Positions 8,811 to 18,509 of a stretch of DNA of 64,000 nucleotides are shown piece after piece. The notes under the pieces are model-generated. The model was not told the origin of the DNA, searched no databases, and saw only the letters and a program-made list of their open reading frames with translations. Within the stretch, counting starts at the first letter, position 1; every line of letters starts with the position of its first letter. The position numbers were made by a program, and so were the translations under genes. Source of the stretch: Balneola sp. (lineage in GTDB: Bacteria > Bacteroidota > Rhodothermia > Balneolales > Balneolaceae); contig NZQV01000007.1 in the NCBI GenBank assembly GCA_002696035.1, positions 62,001-126,000 of the forward strand. The letters run 5' to 3'.

Positions 8811-9521
8811 TTAATCGTCATCGTTGTCATCATCCTGATCGTCATCGTTATCATCATCATCTTCTTCACCTTCGGCTTCGAATGAATTTTCGATATTCTG
8901 CTCGATCTTTTCCTTATGATCAGCATTGTTTGGGTCAAGCGCATTGCCCTGATCGTCTACAAACCAACCGGATGGATCGATATTGATGTTTACAGCAGCA
9001 GAAGAAGTGGATTCTGAAATTTCCAGCGGGGGATTCATTTCAAGCTCGATCTCAAAGTCTTCATCTGAGCGAAACATGAATTCTTCACCATTATAAATGC
9101 CCTTCACAACGATGGAATATGATTCGTCGCCTTCCGAGAAATCAGGATCTGAGGTAGAAGTACCATCGTCATCATTCTCGATCTCCATTTCGAACTCTTC
9201 ATAGAGTCCGGCCGGAATTTCACTGGAAGTAAGTTTAATTTCCTGTCCGTTTAAGGGAAGGTCTACGAGAAGATCTTCTACTTCAAAATCAGCAGAATCA
9301 TCATTCACGCTTTCCAATTCCAGTTCTTCAACAAGGAGCTTTATAGAGGTGAGAGAATCAACCGATATTGCTTTCATCTTTGATGCCGAATTAGCCTGAA
9401 CCTGCATCTTAACCGAGACCGATTTTGGTCTGTCAGAATTAGAATTGGTGGTATTGCAACTCGATATAAGTGCAAGTGCACCAACGAGTATCGTAAAATT
9501 GAACAGTTTAAAGTACTTCAT
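8811..9521 (-). CDS. Lipoprotein with extreme acidic C-terminal tail (DUF4382-like)
   Basis: A 236-aa predicted lipoprotein: signal sequence with lipobox LISSC and lipidated Cys22. The middle contains beta-rich segments with 'LVDLPLNGQEIKLTSSEIPAGLYEEFEMEI', which resembles the DUF4382 domain of Bacteroidota lipoproteins. The final 20 or so residues are almost all Asp/Glu/Asn, coded by a run of GAT/GAC codons. Such a tail may bind divalent cations or be a low-complexity expansion. A strong terminator follows at 8748-8768. The role is unknown. Confidence 0.7.
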   Translation of the reverse strand: MKYFKLFNFTILVGALALISSCNTTNSNSDRPKSVSVKMQVQANSASKMKAISVDSLTSIKLLVEELELESVNDDSADFEVEDLLVDLPLNGQEIKLTSSEIPAGLYEEFEMEIENDDDGTSTSDPDFSEGDESYSIVVKGIYNGEEFMFRSDEDFEIELEMNPPLEISESTSSAAVNINIDPSGWFVDDQGNALDPNNADHKEKIEQNIENSFEAEGEEDDDDNDDDQDDDNDDD

Positions 9522-9615
9522 GTTACCTTTTCTTGATGAAAATTATCACTGGTTGAAACAACTTCCGTAGATAATTGTTCCTGATTATTCATCTCATCTT
9601 ATCTATTTTATTGTG

Positions 9616-10443
9616 ATGAAAAGTAAGATAGCACTATATGTTTTCTGGATACTTCTGATGGTGATCCAGGTTGAGTGGATCTATGCCCAGGACAATTCTG
9701 TGGATGTATTCCACGAGCGGGTTGAAAGCGGAGTGGTGGTGTATGCGGAGAATAAAAAACTCTATCCTGTAACCCTTCAGCTGAACCTTGAAATTGAGAA
9801 TTTAGCTCCGGACCGGGCGATTCCCCTCACCATTGTGATCCCCTCTAATGAGACACTGGAGGTGCTTCAGCTCACCATTTCCAACAAGGCGAAAGCATGG
9901 GATTACCGATCGAAATATCAGTATTACATGGGAGATGTGAATGCAAACCACAACGATGCATTTGCGTACCGGCTACCACTCAAGAGGGGAGAATCCTTCA
10001 GACTGATACAAGGATATGGTGGCACTTTTTCACATCAGGGAGACCTGCAGCATTCACTGGATTTTGAAATGGAAAAGGGAACAGAGGTTTACGCAGCACG
10101 AGACGGTCTTGTGGTACAACTGGAAGAAGACAATACCCGTGGCGGACCTTCGGAAGAAATGATGGACCTTGCAAATTATGTGACTATCATGCACAGCGAC
10201 GGCACGTTTGCCGACTATACCCATCTTTCTCCTCAGGGAGTTGTGGTAGAAAATGGCCAATGGGTCCGGGCCGGACAATTGATCGGTTATTCGGGCAATA
10301 CCGGTTTTTCGACCGGCCCCCATCTGCACTTTGTGGTAAAGAAAACGAAACGGGGAGGAGGGTTCCTATCCATCCCCATTAAATTTACCACCAAAGCTGG
10401 AATTCGATCTCTGGAAGAAGGCCAAACTTACACCGGTTATTAA
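9616..10443 (+). CDS. Secreted M23-family (LytM-type) metallopeptidase
   Basis: Predicted zinc peptidase or LytM-factor acting on cell-wall peptides. I place the start at ATG 9616 (275 aa); a GTG one codon earlier gives the same frame. A signal peptide ends at WIYAQ. M23 metal ligands, numbered from the GTG, are H147 and D150 in QHSLDF, with catalytic histidines H204 (YTHL) and H238/H240 (GPHLHF). The N-terminal half (30-120) is a beta-rich region of unknown role. It is divergent from the acidic lipoprotein. Confidence 0.9.
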   Translation: MKSKIALYVFWILLMVIQVEWIYAQDNSVDVFHERVESGVVVYAENKKLYPVTLQLNLEIENLAPDRAIPLTIVIPSNETLEVLQLTISNKAKAWDYRSKYQYYMGDVNANHNDAFAYRLPLKRGESFRLIQGYGGTFSHQGDLQHSLDFEMEKGTEVYAARDGLVVQLEEDNTRGGPSEEMMDLANYVTIMHSDGTFADYTHLSPQGVVVENGQWVRAGQLIGYSGNTGFSTGPHLHFVVKKTKRGGGFLSIPIKFTTKAGIRSLEEGQTYTGY

Positions 10444-10488
10444 GAAGCATTCAACACTTCGGTCGTCAATAATTTCTTGTTCAGGACT

Positions 10489-13326
10489 CTATTGACCTTC
10501 TTCGAAGTACTCGTTCACTAAAACCGGCTCACCGAAACCAAGCTGCTCCAGGCGGTCCATCTGTGTTTTAGCATCGCCAACCACCAGCCAGATCATTTTA
10601 CCGGGATCAGCATAAGTACGTGCAAGCTCCTGTATTTCTTCTTGAGTGATGTTCTGGACGGTTGCCTGCCGTTCTTTTACGTAATCCGGTGACCATCCAT
10701 AGGAACTAATGTTAGCCAGCATATTTAGTTTTGAACCGGATGTCTCAAATTGACGGGCTGAACTCTTGATGAGATAGCTTTTGGTGTTTTCAAGGTCTTC
10801 GGCGGTAAAGGTCTCAGGATATTGCTCCAGGATCTCTTTCACCAAAGCAGCCGATTCATACGTTACGTTAGTACGCACGCCACTTGAGATGATAAAAGGA
10901 CCCGCGATATCAGAACCGGAGAAACCGGAGCCGATGCCGTAGGTGTAGCCTTTCCCTTCGCGCAATTCCTGAGTCAGGCGCGATGCAAATCCGCCGCCAC
11001 CCAGTTTGTAATTCATGATGTTGGCTTTGTAGAAATCGGGATGTGTTTCAGGCATGGCCAGGTAACCAAAACGGAGCACAGACTGTTTGGCATCAGGTAC
11101 ATCATAAAAATAAACCGTAGATGATTCTGGTGCTTCCGGAAGGTCAAACTCAGGGATCTCAACCGGCTTGGTTTCCCATTGTGTGCTGAGTCCTTTCAAT
11201 GAAGCCACAACCTGACGTTCATCAATTGCTCCTACAACATGCATATATGCCACGGAAGGAGAGAAGTAGCTGTCATAATACGCTTTCAGATCGTTCAGGG
11301 TGATGTTCTCAACCGTGCTTGTGGTCCCGATGGAATTGAAGGACAGAATATGATCTTCGCCATACAGCAACTTATTATAGGTGTTGGAAGCAATGCTGTT
11401 CGGGTTCGCACTTTGCTGAGCGATCTGACTCAGGGTACTTTGTTTGGCCAGTTCAAATTCGCGTTCATCCCAGCGCGGTTCCAGCATAATTTCCCGGACC
11501 AAAGCCATGGTTTCCTCATAATTACGAGCCAGTGAATTTCCACGAATAGTCACCGACTGTTGCCCCGCATATACATTGATACTTGCTCCCAAAAGATCGA
11601 TGGCTTCTTCCAGTTCTTCCGGCGTTTTGTTGGCGGTTCCTTTGGTCATAAGGTCTGCCATCAGGTTTGAAACTCCTACTTTATCAGGATCTTCAAGCAT
11701 AAGTCCGCCTTTCAATGTGATCTCAAATTCCACCAGTGGCAGCTCATAATTTTCGATTCCGTAGATCTCAAGTCCATTGTCCAGTTGAGCTTCCCAAACG
11801 TTGGGAATGGCGGGAGTTGGTGTACTGCCATAGGGAGGTTCTACGGAGCGGTCAAAGCTGGATGGGGTGCGTTCGTATGCTGTCTCTCCAGGAATTTCGA
11901 ACTGCTCGCCTTCTGCGTTAGCTACGATCTCTTCTTCCTGCACTTCAGCCGGTTCGGAACCTTCAAGAATGAGGTCGGTCTGTCCCTGAGGAACAAAACT
12001 GGTGGCTACAAAATCTTTATTTTTGATGTACTGTTCGTATACACGCATCACATCTTCTTTGCTGACAGCGAGTGTTTTCTGGATATCAGTGTTGATATAT
12101 CCGGGATCATTCGCAAAGATATTATACTGAGCCAGCTGAAATGCTTTACCAAGAACACTGGAAAGTCCGTTGTAGAAATCCGTTTCAATTCCTGCCTTGA
12201 TGCGCTTAAGATCGTCTTCTGTAAAACCTTCTTCCTCGAATTGTGAAAAAGCTTCCTCAACGGCCGCGGCTACTTCATTGAGATCCGTACCCGGATAAGC
12301 CCGGGTGATGAGCGAAATCTCACCGGCGATCTCTGAATTTCCGCTTCTCATAAAAACATTTGAGGTGAGCTCCTGATCTTCAACCAAAACCTGATACAGC
12401 GGCGCTTTCTTTCTGTCAGAAAGTAGCTGTGTGAGGATATCGAGTGCGTAGGCATCTTCATGATACAAGTCAACACCGGGCCAAACCATGCGGAGTTCAG
12501 GCAGCCGGGCAAAGTTATCCTCGTAATACAATTTCTTGGTTTCACCGAGAGATGCAGGTCTGTCTGCCAGCGGTTCAATTTCCTCGCCCCGTGGGATCCC
12601 ATCAAAGTATTTGCGTACCCACTCTTTGGCTTGAGCCGAATTAAAATCACCAGCAATAACAAGCGTGGCATTGTTTGGCACATACCATTTGTTATAGAAA
12701 TTCTTCACATCCTGTAAAGTGGCATTCTGCAGATCTTCCAGTGAACCAATGACCTGCCAGCTATAGGGATGATCCTCGGGATACAGATTCTTATCCACCA
12801 CATAACTTGCATGTCCGTAAGGCTGATTATCCACACCCTGCCGCTTTTCGTTTTTAACCACCTGCTTTTCTTTTGCGAGCACAGCTTCAGTCACTGTGTT
12901 TATGAAGAAGCCCATTTTATCCGCTTCCGCCCAGATCATTTTTTCGAGAGCATCGTTAGGTACCGTCTGAAAATAATTGGTGCGATCACGACTGGTGGAA
13001 CCGTTGGCTCCGGATCCTCCTATGCGTGAACTCATTTTATCCAATCCGCCTTTGCCAAGGTTTTCGGATTCCAGGAACAGTAAATGCTCAAAGAGGTGAG
13101 CAAAACCGGTTCGCCCTTCAATTTCCCTCGCAGAACCTACATGAAACGTAAGTGCAACCGCAGTCACGGGATCAGAATCATCTTTATGGAATATGACTTC
13201 AAGTCCGTTGTCGAGGGTGAATTTTTCGTAGTCCACCGAAAACTCGGTTTGTTGTTTGGAGCAGGAAGAGATCATAAAAGCTCCGATCAGCAGAAAGGAG
13301 AAAATGGGAAGAATGCGTGATTTCAT
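10489..13326 (-). CDS. M16-family zinc peptidase lipoprotein (two-domain, pitrilysin-type)
   Basis: A 945-aa insulinase/pitrilysin-family peptidase containing two fused M16 halves. I start it at ATG 13326 because this produces a lipoprotein signal (hydrophobic FSFLLIGAFMISSC, Cys22). The open frame extends 75 nt further upstream without support. The inverted zinc motif HLFEH is at 77-81, and the second half lacks it, as expected of the non-catalytic half. It is likely envelope-anchored and degrades small peptides. It converges with the M23 gene across 45 nt. Confidence 0.92.
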   Translation of the reverse strand: MKSRILPIFSFLLIGAFMISSCSKQQTEFSVDYEKFTLDNGLEVIFHKDDSDPVTAVALTFHVGSAREIEGRTGFAHLFEHLLFLESENLGKGGLDKMSSRIGGSGANGSTSRDRTNYFQTVPNDALEKMIWAEADKMGFFINTVTEAVLAKEKQVVKNEKRQGVDNQPYGHASYVVDKNLYPEDHPYSWQVIGSLEDLQNATLQDVKNFYNKWYVPNNATLVIAGDFNSAQAKEWVRKYFDGIPRGEEIEPLADRPASLGETKKLYYEDNFARLPELRMVWPGVDLYHEDAYALDILTQLLSDRKKAPLYQVLVEDQELTSNVFMRSGNSEIAGEISLITRAYPGTDLNEVAAAVEEAFSQFEEEGFTEDDLKRIKAGIETDFYNGLSSVLGKAFQLAQYNIFANDPGYINTDIQKTLAVSKEDVMRVYEQYIKNKDFVATSFVPQGQTDLILEGSEPAEVQEEEIVANAEGEQFEIPGETAYERTPSSFDRSVEPPYGSTPTPAIPNVWEAQLDNGLEIYGIENYELPLVEFEITLKGGLMLEDPDKVGVSNLMADLMTKGTANKTPEELEEAIDLLGASINVYAGQQSVTIRGNSLARNYEETMALVREIMLEPRWDEREFELAKQSTLSQIAQQSANPNSIASNTYNKLLYGEDHILSFNSIGTTSTVENITLNDLKAYYDSYFSPSVAYMHVVGAIDERQVVASLKGLSTQWETKPVEIPEFDLPEAPESSTVYFYDVPDAKQSVLRFGYLAMPETHPDFYKANIMNYKLGGGGFASRLTQELREGKGYTYGIGSGFSGSDIAGPFIISSGVRTNVTYESAALVKEILEQYPETFTAEDLENTKSYLIKSSARQFETSGSKLNMLANISSYGWSPDYVKERQATVQNITQEEIQELARTYADPGKMIWLVVGDAKTQMDRLEQLGFGEPVLVNEYFEEGQ

Positions 13327-13407
13327 AGTGGTATGATGGTTGATGTTTGGCGGAATATAATAGCGCAAAATGTACGGGTTTGTAAATGTTTTGTTCTCCA
13401 TGAAAAA

Positions 13408-13671
13408 GGACCCTATCCCTGTCCCTTTCCCTAACGCACTCTTTTATGATTGTTGTTTTGGATATAACTATTCCACCTTTTCAAATAACTGTTTTTTATC
13501 AACTGGCATGCGTCAAGGGAAAGGGGACGCCTTGGTGAGTGTAAAAATAGGTAGTACAATTTTCCTGAAATGATTTATTAAATGTCTCGCTGTTAAAAAA
13601 TTGAACAAAATCCCCAAAGCGTCTCCTTCCTTGCAAGGCGTAGCCGCAGGAGGGAAGGAACAAGGATGGGT
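13408..13671. repeat. 264-bp direct repeat, copy 1 (left of DUF559 gene)
   Basis: This block matches 14111-14374 along its length. The outer parts (13408-13537 and 13611-13671) are nearly identical and the middle is diverged but alignable. The first part is itself bounded by inverted arms (GTCCCTTTCCCTAACGC at 13421-13437 against 13510-13528). The last part can fold through TCCTTCC/GGAAGGA. The 394-bp gap between the M16 gene and the DUF559 gene holds little else. Confidence 0.85.
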
Positions 13672-13720
13672 TTTGTTTGGGCGAGATTGCTGTTTTCTAT
13701 AAAATGACACTAATTCCACC

Positions 13721-14092
13721 ATGAATTTGACTTGGAAATCCATAACAGAACTAGCCAGAGAACAACGAAGTAACCCAACACCATCCGAGAAAAGACTATG
13801 GAGAAATCTCAGAAAGCGTCAATTCCATGGATTCAGATTCCTCCGGCAAAAACCGTTTGTTCATGAGCAGCGTGAAAGTAAACGCTATTTCTACATTGCA
13901 GATTTTTACTGTGCAGAGCTAAATCTGGTTATCGAAGTGGATGGGAAAGTCCATGATTTTCAAAAGTCATATGACTATCAGCGGGATTTGGTATTGAATG
14001 GATTGGGTTTAAACGTGCTTCGAATTAAAAATGAAGAGTTGGTGGATATGGAGGGGGTTTTGGAGCGAATTGAAGATTACGCTGGGCTTTAA
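13721..14092 (+). CDS. DUF559-family small endonuclease (Vsr/MTES_1575-like fold)
   Basis: A 123-aa single-domain protein of the DUF559 group, a PD-(D/E)XK-like fold related to very-short-patch endonucleases. Candidate catalytic residues are Asp61 (ADFY), Glu72 and Asp74 in VIEVDG, with His78 and Arg88 following in the family's typical spacing. The N-terminal ELAREQRSNPTPSEKRLWRNLR is also typical. The gene sits alone between two 264-bp direct repeats, which suggests a mobile or hitch-hiking unit. Its biological target is unknown. Confidence 0.85.
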   Translation: MNLTWKSITELAREQRSNPTPSEKRLWRNLRKRQFHGFRFLRQKPFVHEQRESKRYFYIADFYCAELNLVIEVDGKVHDFQKSYDYQRDLVLNGLGLNVLRIKNEELVDMEGVLERIEDYAGL

Positions 14093-14110
14093 TTTGTTTG
14101 TTTTTGAAGA

Positions 14111-14374
14111 GGACCCTAACCCTGTCCCTTTCCCTAACGCACTCTTTTGTGATTGTTGTTTTGGATATAACTACTCCACCTTTTCAAATAACTGTTTTTA
14201 TCAACTGGCATGCGTCAAGGGAAAGGGGACGCCTTGGTTAAAGTTTGGGTAAGTAGTACAAATTTGATGAGATGATGTATTAACTGTTTAGATATCAGAA
14301 GCTAGCTAAATACTCCCCAAAGCGTCTCCTTCCTTGCAAGGCGCAGCCGCAGGAGGGAAGGAACAAGGATGGGT
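14111..14374. repeat. 264-bp direct repeat, copy 2 (right of DUF559 gene)
   Basis: Second copy of the repeat at 13408-13671, in the same orientation and the same overall length. It carries the same internal inverted arms and the same 60-bp terminal block (14313-14374). It fills the 360-bp gap between the DUF559 gene and the acylase 3' end and ends 79 bp before the acylase stop. Confidence 0.85.
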
Positions 14375-14452
14375 CCCGGTGGGTGTGGCAACCAAGTTCT
14401 CGCCGGCACAAAGAATCAAAAGCAACCAGAAACGTTCCTACTTCAATATTCT

Positions 14453-16909
14453 TCAATCTCCCGGAACCAACCGCATGGTCCTTACGCCAGATCCCTGGAA
14501 TAAAGAAGTAGAATCCTGATGTAACCATCGGTATCGTCCGTTCAGCCACATTTCAGTTTGATCCCCAAAGTGCTCAGAAAGTGGGTTTCCGGATTGGCCT
14601 GTGGGAAGTATGCTCTTGCTTTTGCTCATATCTGAGAGATCTGAAATTCGCCGTATGGAAGGACCAAGCACCATCTCAAATGGATTTTCCCATCGATATT
14701 GACCGTTATTCACACTCATTCCATGACTTTCCACTTCGTACGGACCTTTGCTGAGAATATTATTAACGATCATGCGAAGGGCCGTTGGTGCGCTGGAATC
14801 TTTGGCAGCTTGAGAAAAAAGAGGCGGCTCAAAAGTGATGGTGTGCAACTGCTCCCATCGCCACTCATACGGCTCACTGCCCAGCGAATCACTGAGGTAA
14901 AGAATGGCATCCTGCATGCTTTTGAGGATCATGTCTTCCTTGACTTCAATGGTGTCTGTAGTCACATCATCAAAGAGCGAACTTTCTGTCTCGATAAGGG
15001 AAGTCATGGTTCGAACCGGGATGTTTTCATGGTGAATGAAATTGCTGTATGCAACAGGCCCAAGATCATCCTTCAGTGTATTTCTGGTGAAATTCAGGAA
15101 AAAAGAATCAAAAATTGAAGCGGCTGTTGAGCTCAGGCTATATTCAAAATTCCAGTTTTCCAGATAGGAGATGGGAAGGTCGAAATTATACTCATCCTGA
15201 TTTTTGATGATCTCCAGTATCTGCGGAGTAAGCTTAGCGGCAAAATTGGAATACGAATCGTTTTGGAGATCCTGGAATCCCTCATATGAAAAAGATTCGT
15301 CCGATGTCAGGATCTGCTCAATGCGCTCGATGCGGCTCGGTGGTTCCCAGAACGTACCCAGATAATATGGATAACTGTCGGTTGTGATCTTGTTGTTAGC
15401 GTTGGCGATCCAGCCTTTATCGGGGTTGATGATCCGTGGCATTTGCTCGTGAGGAATGAATCCCTGCCAGTCGTGATCGGGATTCCATCCATTTTTCATT
15501 GTAACGGGATTTGCGTTGACGATAGGGGTCTTGCCTACAGAATACATGGCGATATTGCCTTCAACATCACCGTACATAAAATTCAATCCGGGCACGCCGA
15601 AGGAGGGAAGGGCCTCTTTGAAATCCTGAAAATTTTCCGCCCAGTTGATCTTAAATAAGGTGCGCATTTCGTTACTCATCTCGTAACCAGACCAACTCAT
15701 GGAGATCATCTTGTTGTCCGTAAGCTCTTGCACGGGATAGATATCGGAGATCACCGGACCATGTTTGGTATACCGGATCTCGAACGACTGATCATCATCA
15801 TCCTTCACCTTGATGATCTCGCGAACTCTTTCAAACTGCTCGTATTCTGCTTCCCCGTTAGCTAAAGAATCGATCACATATCGGCCGCGATCGTCCGGGT
15901 CCTGCTGTTCGAGGTAGAAATCGGTGTCGTCGCTCATCATACTGGTAAAACTCCAGGCCATATGATCATTCTGACCAATTATGACTGCAGGCACTCCAGC
16001 CAGGGTAGCTCCGGATACATTTCTTCCATTCAGATTAAGATGCACTTCATACCACTTGCCTGGCATATCCAAGCCCAGATGTGGATCTCCGGCCAGCATG
16101 GGATAACCGGATTCAGTTTTGGAACCATCCAACACCCAGGCGTTGCTACCTACATGCGTTCCTTCCATTTCCAAGAGCTCGCGTTTCTTGATCTCCTGCT
16201 TCAGCATGGGCATCAGGGAAGAAGAGTACCCCATAGATTCGGTATCGTCGAGAGAAGTAGGGGCCGTATCGGGGAACTGAAGCTGCAGTTGTTCAAACTG
16301 AGCGGCCGGAAGTTTTTCACGCAGATATTCATAGGTAACTTCACTCCACCAGCTCATATTCAGCTCCCAGGCCATCATTCTGCTTACGGCAAGGGAACGA
16401 GCGGGAGTCCATTCAATAGGCTCAATTTCAGCCAGTGAAAACTCAACAGGTAGTCGGTTTTGATTATTTTCTATGAAGGTATTCACGCCCTTTGAGTATG
16501 CTGTCAGGACTTGTCGTTCCTGCTGATCCAAAGTATCCACCAATTGTTCAGCCAGTTTCCAGAAACCAAGTGTGCGCTGATATTTATCCAGGTTGATAAG
16601 GTCTTCATCATTTCCAAAAAACTCGGCAAAACGACCTTCGGCTGCGATCTGAGAAAGCGTCATTTGCCACAAACGATCCTGTGCGTGAACATATCCCAGG
16701 GTAAAATAGAGATCTTGTTCATTCTTAGCATAGATATGGGGCACGCCAAATTCATCCCAGTGGATATCAACCGGCTCTGAGATTCCCTCTAAAGCGATGG
16801 AAGCCTCATAGTCGGGCAAAGGCTTGTAGAAGGTCCAGTAGAAAGCAAGTCCGGCAAATCCAAGGATCAGGATAAGGAAGAAGATCAGTAGTTTGATGAA
16901 GGTATTCAT
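14453..16909 (-). CDS. Penicillin acylase-family Ntn hydrolase (S45)
   Basis: An 818-aa precursor of an N-terminal-nucleophile amidase that cleaves itself into alpha and beta chains. Residues 5-25 are an uncleaved signal or membrane anchor (FIKLLIFFLILILGFAGLAF). DEFGVPHIYAKNEQDLYFTLGYVHAQDRLWQM is the classic alpha-chain start. The beta-chain N-terminal nucleophile is Ser255 in GSNAW (254-258), followed by DPHLGLDMPGKWYEVHL. The substrate could be an acyl-homoserine lactone, a beta-lactam side chain or another amide; sequence alone does not decide. Confidence 0.93.
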   Translation of the reverse strand: MNTFIKLLIFFLILILGFAGLAFYWTFYKPLPDYEASIALEGISEPVDIHWDEFGVPHIYAKNEQDLYFTLGYVHAQDRLWQMTLSQIAAEGRFAEFFGNDEDLINLDKYQRTLGFWKLAEQLVDTLDQQERQVLTAYSKGVNTFIENNQNRLPVEFSLAEIEPIEWTPARSLAVSRMMAWELNMSWWSEVTYEYLREKLPAAQFEQLQLQFPDTAPTSLDDTESMGYSSSLMPMLKQEIKKRELLEMEGTHVGSNAWVLDGSKTESGYPMLAGDPHLGLDMPGKWYEVHLNLNGRNVSGATLAGVPAVIIGQNDHMAWSFTSMMSDDTDFYLEQQDPDDRGRYVIDSLANGEAEYEQFERVREIIKVKDDDDQSFEIRYTKHGPVISDIYPVQELTDNKMISMSWSGYEMSNEMRTLFKINWAENFQDFKEALPSFGVPGLNFMYGDVEGNIAMYSVGKTPIVNANPVTMKNGWNPDHDWQGFIPHEQMPRIINPDKGWIANANNKITTDSYPYYLGTFWEPPSRIERIEQILTSDESFSYEGFQDLQNDSYSNFAAKLTPQILEIIKNQDEYNFDLPISYLENWNFEYSLSSTAASIFDSFFLNFTRNTLKDDLGPVAYSNFIHHENIPVRTMTSLIETESSLFDDVTTDTIEVKEDMILKSMQDAILYLSDSLGSEPYEWRWEQLHTITFEPPLFSQAAKDSSAPTALRMIVNNILSKGPYEVESHGMSVNNGQYRWENPFEMVLGPSIRRISDLSDMSKSKSILPTGQSGNPLSEHFGDQTEMWLNGRYRWLHQDSTSLFQGSGVRTMRLVPGD

Positions 16910-17102
16910 AGCAGCTTTATGGAGATTGATTCAGGGCGAAATTTACACAATCTAAAGAGGAGATAAATGGATGATTTTTTTGGTTTCTGAATAGGGATTC
17001 ACTTTTGGTGAAATATTGAAAAACTCGCCTTTATAGCAGAAAAGAAGGTCAATCCTTAGAATATTTAGTTTTACGTCAATTCTAGATAAAAAATACAAAT
17101 GC

Positions 17103-17254
17103 TGTCACTCTGAGCGTCTCTGAAGTTTTTTTACCTTTTAGAGCTAACGCGAGGAGTCTCAAAGCCTGAATTGTATCCCAAATTATATAGGCTTTGAGAT
17201 CCTTCGCGTTCAACAATTATTCACATCGTTTTTTTAAAAGCGCTCAGGATGACA
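17103..17254. repeat. 152-bp nested inverted-repeat element
   Basis: Outer arms 17103-17116 and 17241-17254 match in 12 of 14 positions. Inner arms 17146-17167 and 17189-17210 match in 20 of 22. The whole block could fold as one long hairpin. It lies in the 501-bp gap between the acylase and DinB genes, which otherwise holds only AT-rich sequence and, presumably, their divergent promoters. Confidence 0.75.
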
Positions 17255-17410
17255 ATTTCTTAAAGCTTATCTTAAGTTTAAGTTCGTTTAGAGAAAAATT
17301 GTTTTCTGATATACAACTGAGGTCATTTTTGACTTCACTCACAAACCATTTTTTGAATGATTCCCAGCTAACTCTTATTTAGCTAGTGAATCCTAGAAGA
17401 AATAAAGCTA

Positions 17411-17896
17411 ATGGAAGTAAACTCACATCGCATCAAAAGAGAACAAATTGTACAGCAACTGGAAGGCGGACAGGCTTTTCTGAAGATAGAAGACTTACTG
17501 GAAGAGGTGGACTTTGAAGATTTGGGTAAACGTCCGGCCGGACTCCCGTATTCCTTTTATGAACAATTCTTTCACATCCGGGTAGCACAATTTGACCTGC
17601 TGGATTACTCCCGGAATAAATATTACGAGTCTAAGGAATGGCCGGAAGAATACTGGCCGCTGGAAGCAGAACCGGAATCTGAAGAGGAATGGGAGCAGCT
17701 CAAAGAGTCATTCTTCAAAGAACGTAACGAGATGATGAATCTGATCCTCGATGAATCCAATGGTTTGAACGCCCCGGTAGCCGGCAGTGAAGACCATTCT
17801 TTTTTACGGGAGGCCCTGCTGGTGCTACAGCATAATTCATATCACACCGGTCAGCTGGCTATTATTTTCAGGCTGTTGAATGGGGGAGAAGAGTGA
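17411..17896 (+). CDS. DinB-family (DinB_2) four-helix metal protein
   Basis: A 161-aa protein of the DinB/YfiT superfamily, a four-helix bundle with a three-histidine metal site. Candidate ligands are His55 (FFHI) and His141/His145 (HNSYHTGQ), the typical spacing. Members are damage-induced proteins or thiol-dependent transferases; no specific function can be assigned. It is monocistronic, followed by a REP-type repeat. Confidence 0.8.
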   Translation: MEVNSHRIKREQIVQQLEGGQAFLKIEDLLEEVDFEDLGKRPAGLPYSFYEQFFHIRVAQFDLLDYSRNKYYESKEWPEEYWPLEAEPESEEEWEQLKESFFKERNEMMNLILDESNGLNAPVAGSEDHSFLREALLVLQHNSYHTGQLAIIFRLLNGGEE

Positions 17897-17907
17897 TTTC
17901 GTATAAC

Positions 17908-18016
17908 GAAGGGTTGAAACCCTTCGTTGGTGTACCGGAATAGATATTTGATTATGATATATATGGTTCCAATAGGATTGTGCGTTTCCAGTATACCGGT
18001 GAGGTCATTCATGGAC
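17908..18016. repeat. REP-like 110-bp repeat, left of the Y1 transposase
   Basis: It begins with a 9-bp-arm palindrome (CGAAGGGTT/AACCCTTCG, 17907-17926) and continues through two GTACCGG/ATACCGG half-sites. It is repeated in the same orientation at 18510-18619. Its last bases cover the transposase stop codon. Confidence 0.8.
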
Positions 18017-18440
18017 TCGCTTCAGAAGGTTTTGGCACATATTCAAACCTGTCTACACAGTAGCTTTCTTTATGATGCTTTTCCTGGTTATAAATGTAAT
18101 TGCGGATCATCTTTATATCATGAAGGCTCACAGAAAAAACTCCGTAGCCTTCCTGCCAGGCAAATCCATCTTTCCAGTTATATTTTCGGTTTAACCATCT
18201 GGAAGAGGCGCCTTTAATCCAGTGAACTGCTTCAGCCACTGTTTGAGTAGTTTTGATTCTAAGCAGGACATGTAGGTGATCCCGTACACCATTTACAGTG
18301 TCAATATTGAGCCCCTTTAAGTTTCCCTGAACTTTTATGTATTCACAAACTTCGTTTCGTATTTCCCAGGATAGATAGGGTCTGCTTAATTTCGTTCGAA
18401 ATACAATATGCACCCAAATTGAATTGAATGTCTTTGGCAT
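18009..18440 (-). CDS. REP-associated (Y1/IS200-like) tyrosine transposase
   Basis: A 143-aa single-domain HUH transposase. The metal-binding HLH is at 55-57 (DHLHVLL), and the catalytic Tyr is probably Tyr115 in NYIYNQEKHH. The N-terminal SIWVHIVFRTK strand is typical. No tnpB gene accompanies it, and it is flanked by two direct REP-like repeats. This fits a RAYT (REP-associated) enzyme rather than a full IS200/IS605 element. It would nick and join single-stranded REP hairpins. Confidence 0.9.
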   Translation of the reverse strand: MPKTFNSIWVHIVFRTKLSRPYLSWEIRNEVCEYIKVQGNLKGLNIDTVNGVRDHLHVLLRIKTTQTVAEAVHWIKGASSRWLNRKYNWKDGFAWQEGYGVFSVSLHDIKMIRNYIYNQEKHHKESYCVDRFEYVPKPSEASP

Positions 18441-18509
18441 CGGTAAAGGATTGATTCACGCTTGTTAGTTAGAGTGTTTCAAATCCAATTCCTTACAAAA
18501 AGTTTTTTG

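Noticed and set aside
11785-12246. 153-codon open frame opposite the M16 peptidase
   Set aside because: Shadow of a well-supported gene on the other strand.
15962-16438. 158-codon frame opposite the acylase
   Set aside because: Antisense shadow; low-plausibility composition.
17927-18217. 96-codon plus-strand frame over the Y1 transposase
   Set aside because: Overlaps the REP repeat and the transposase; composition is that of a shadow.
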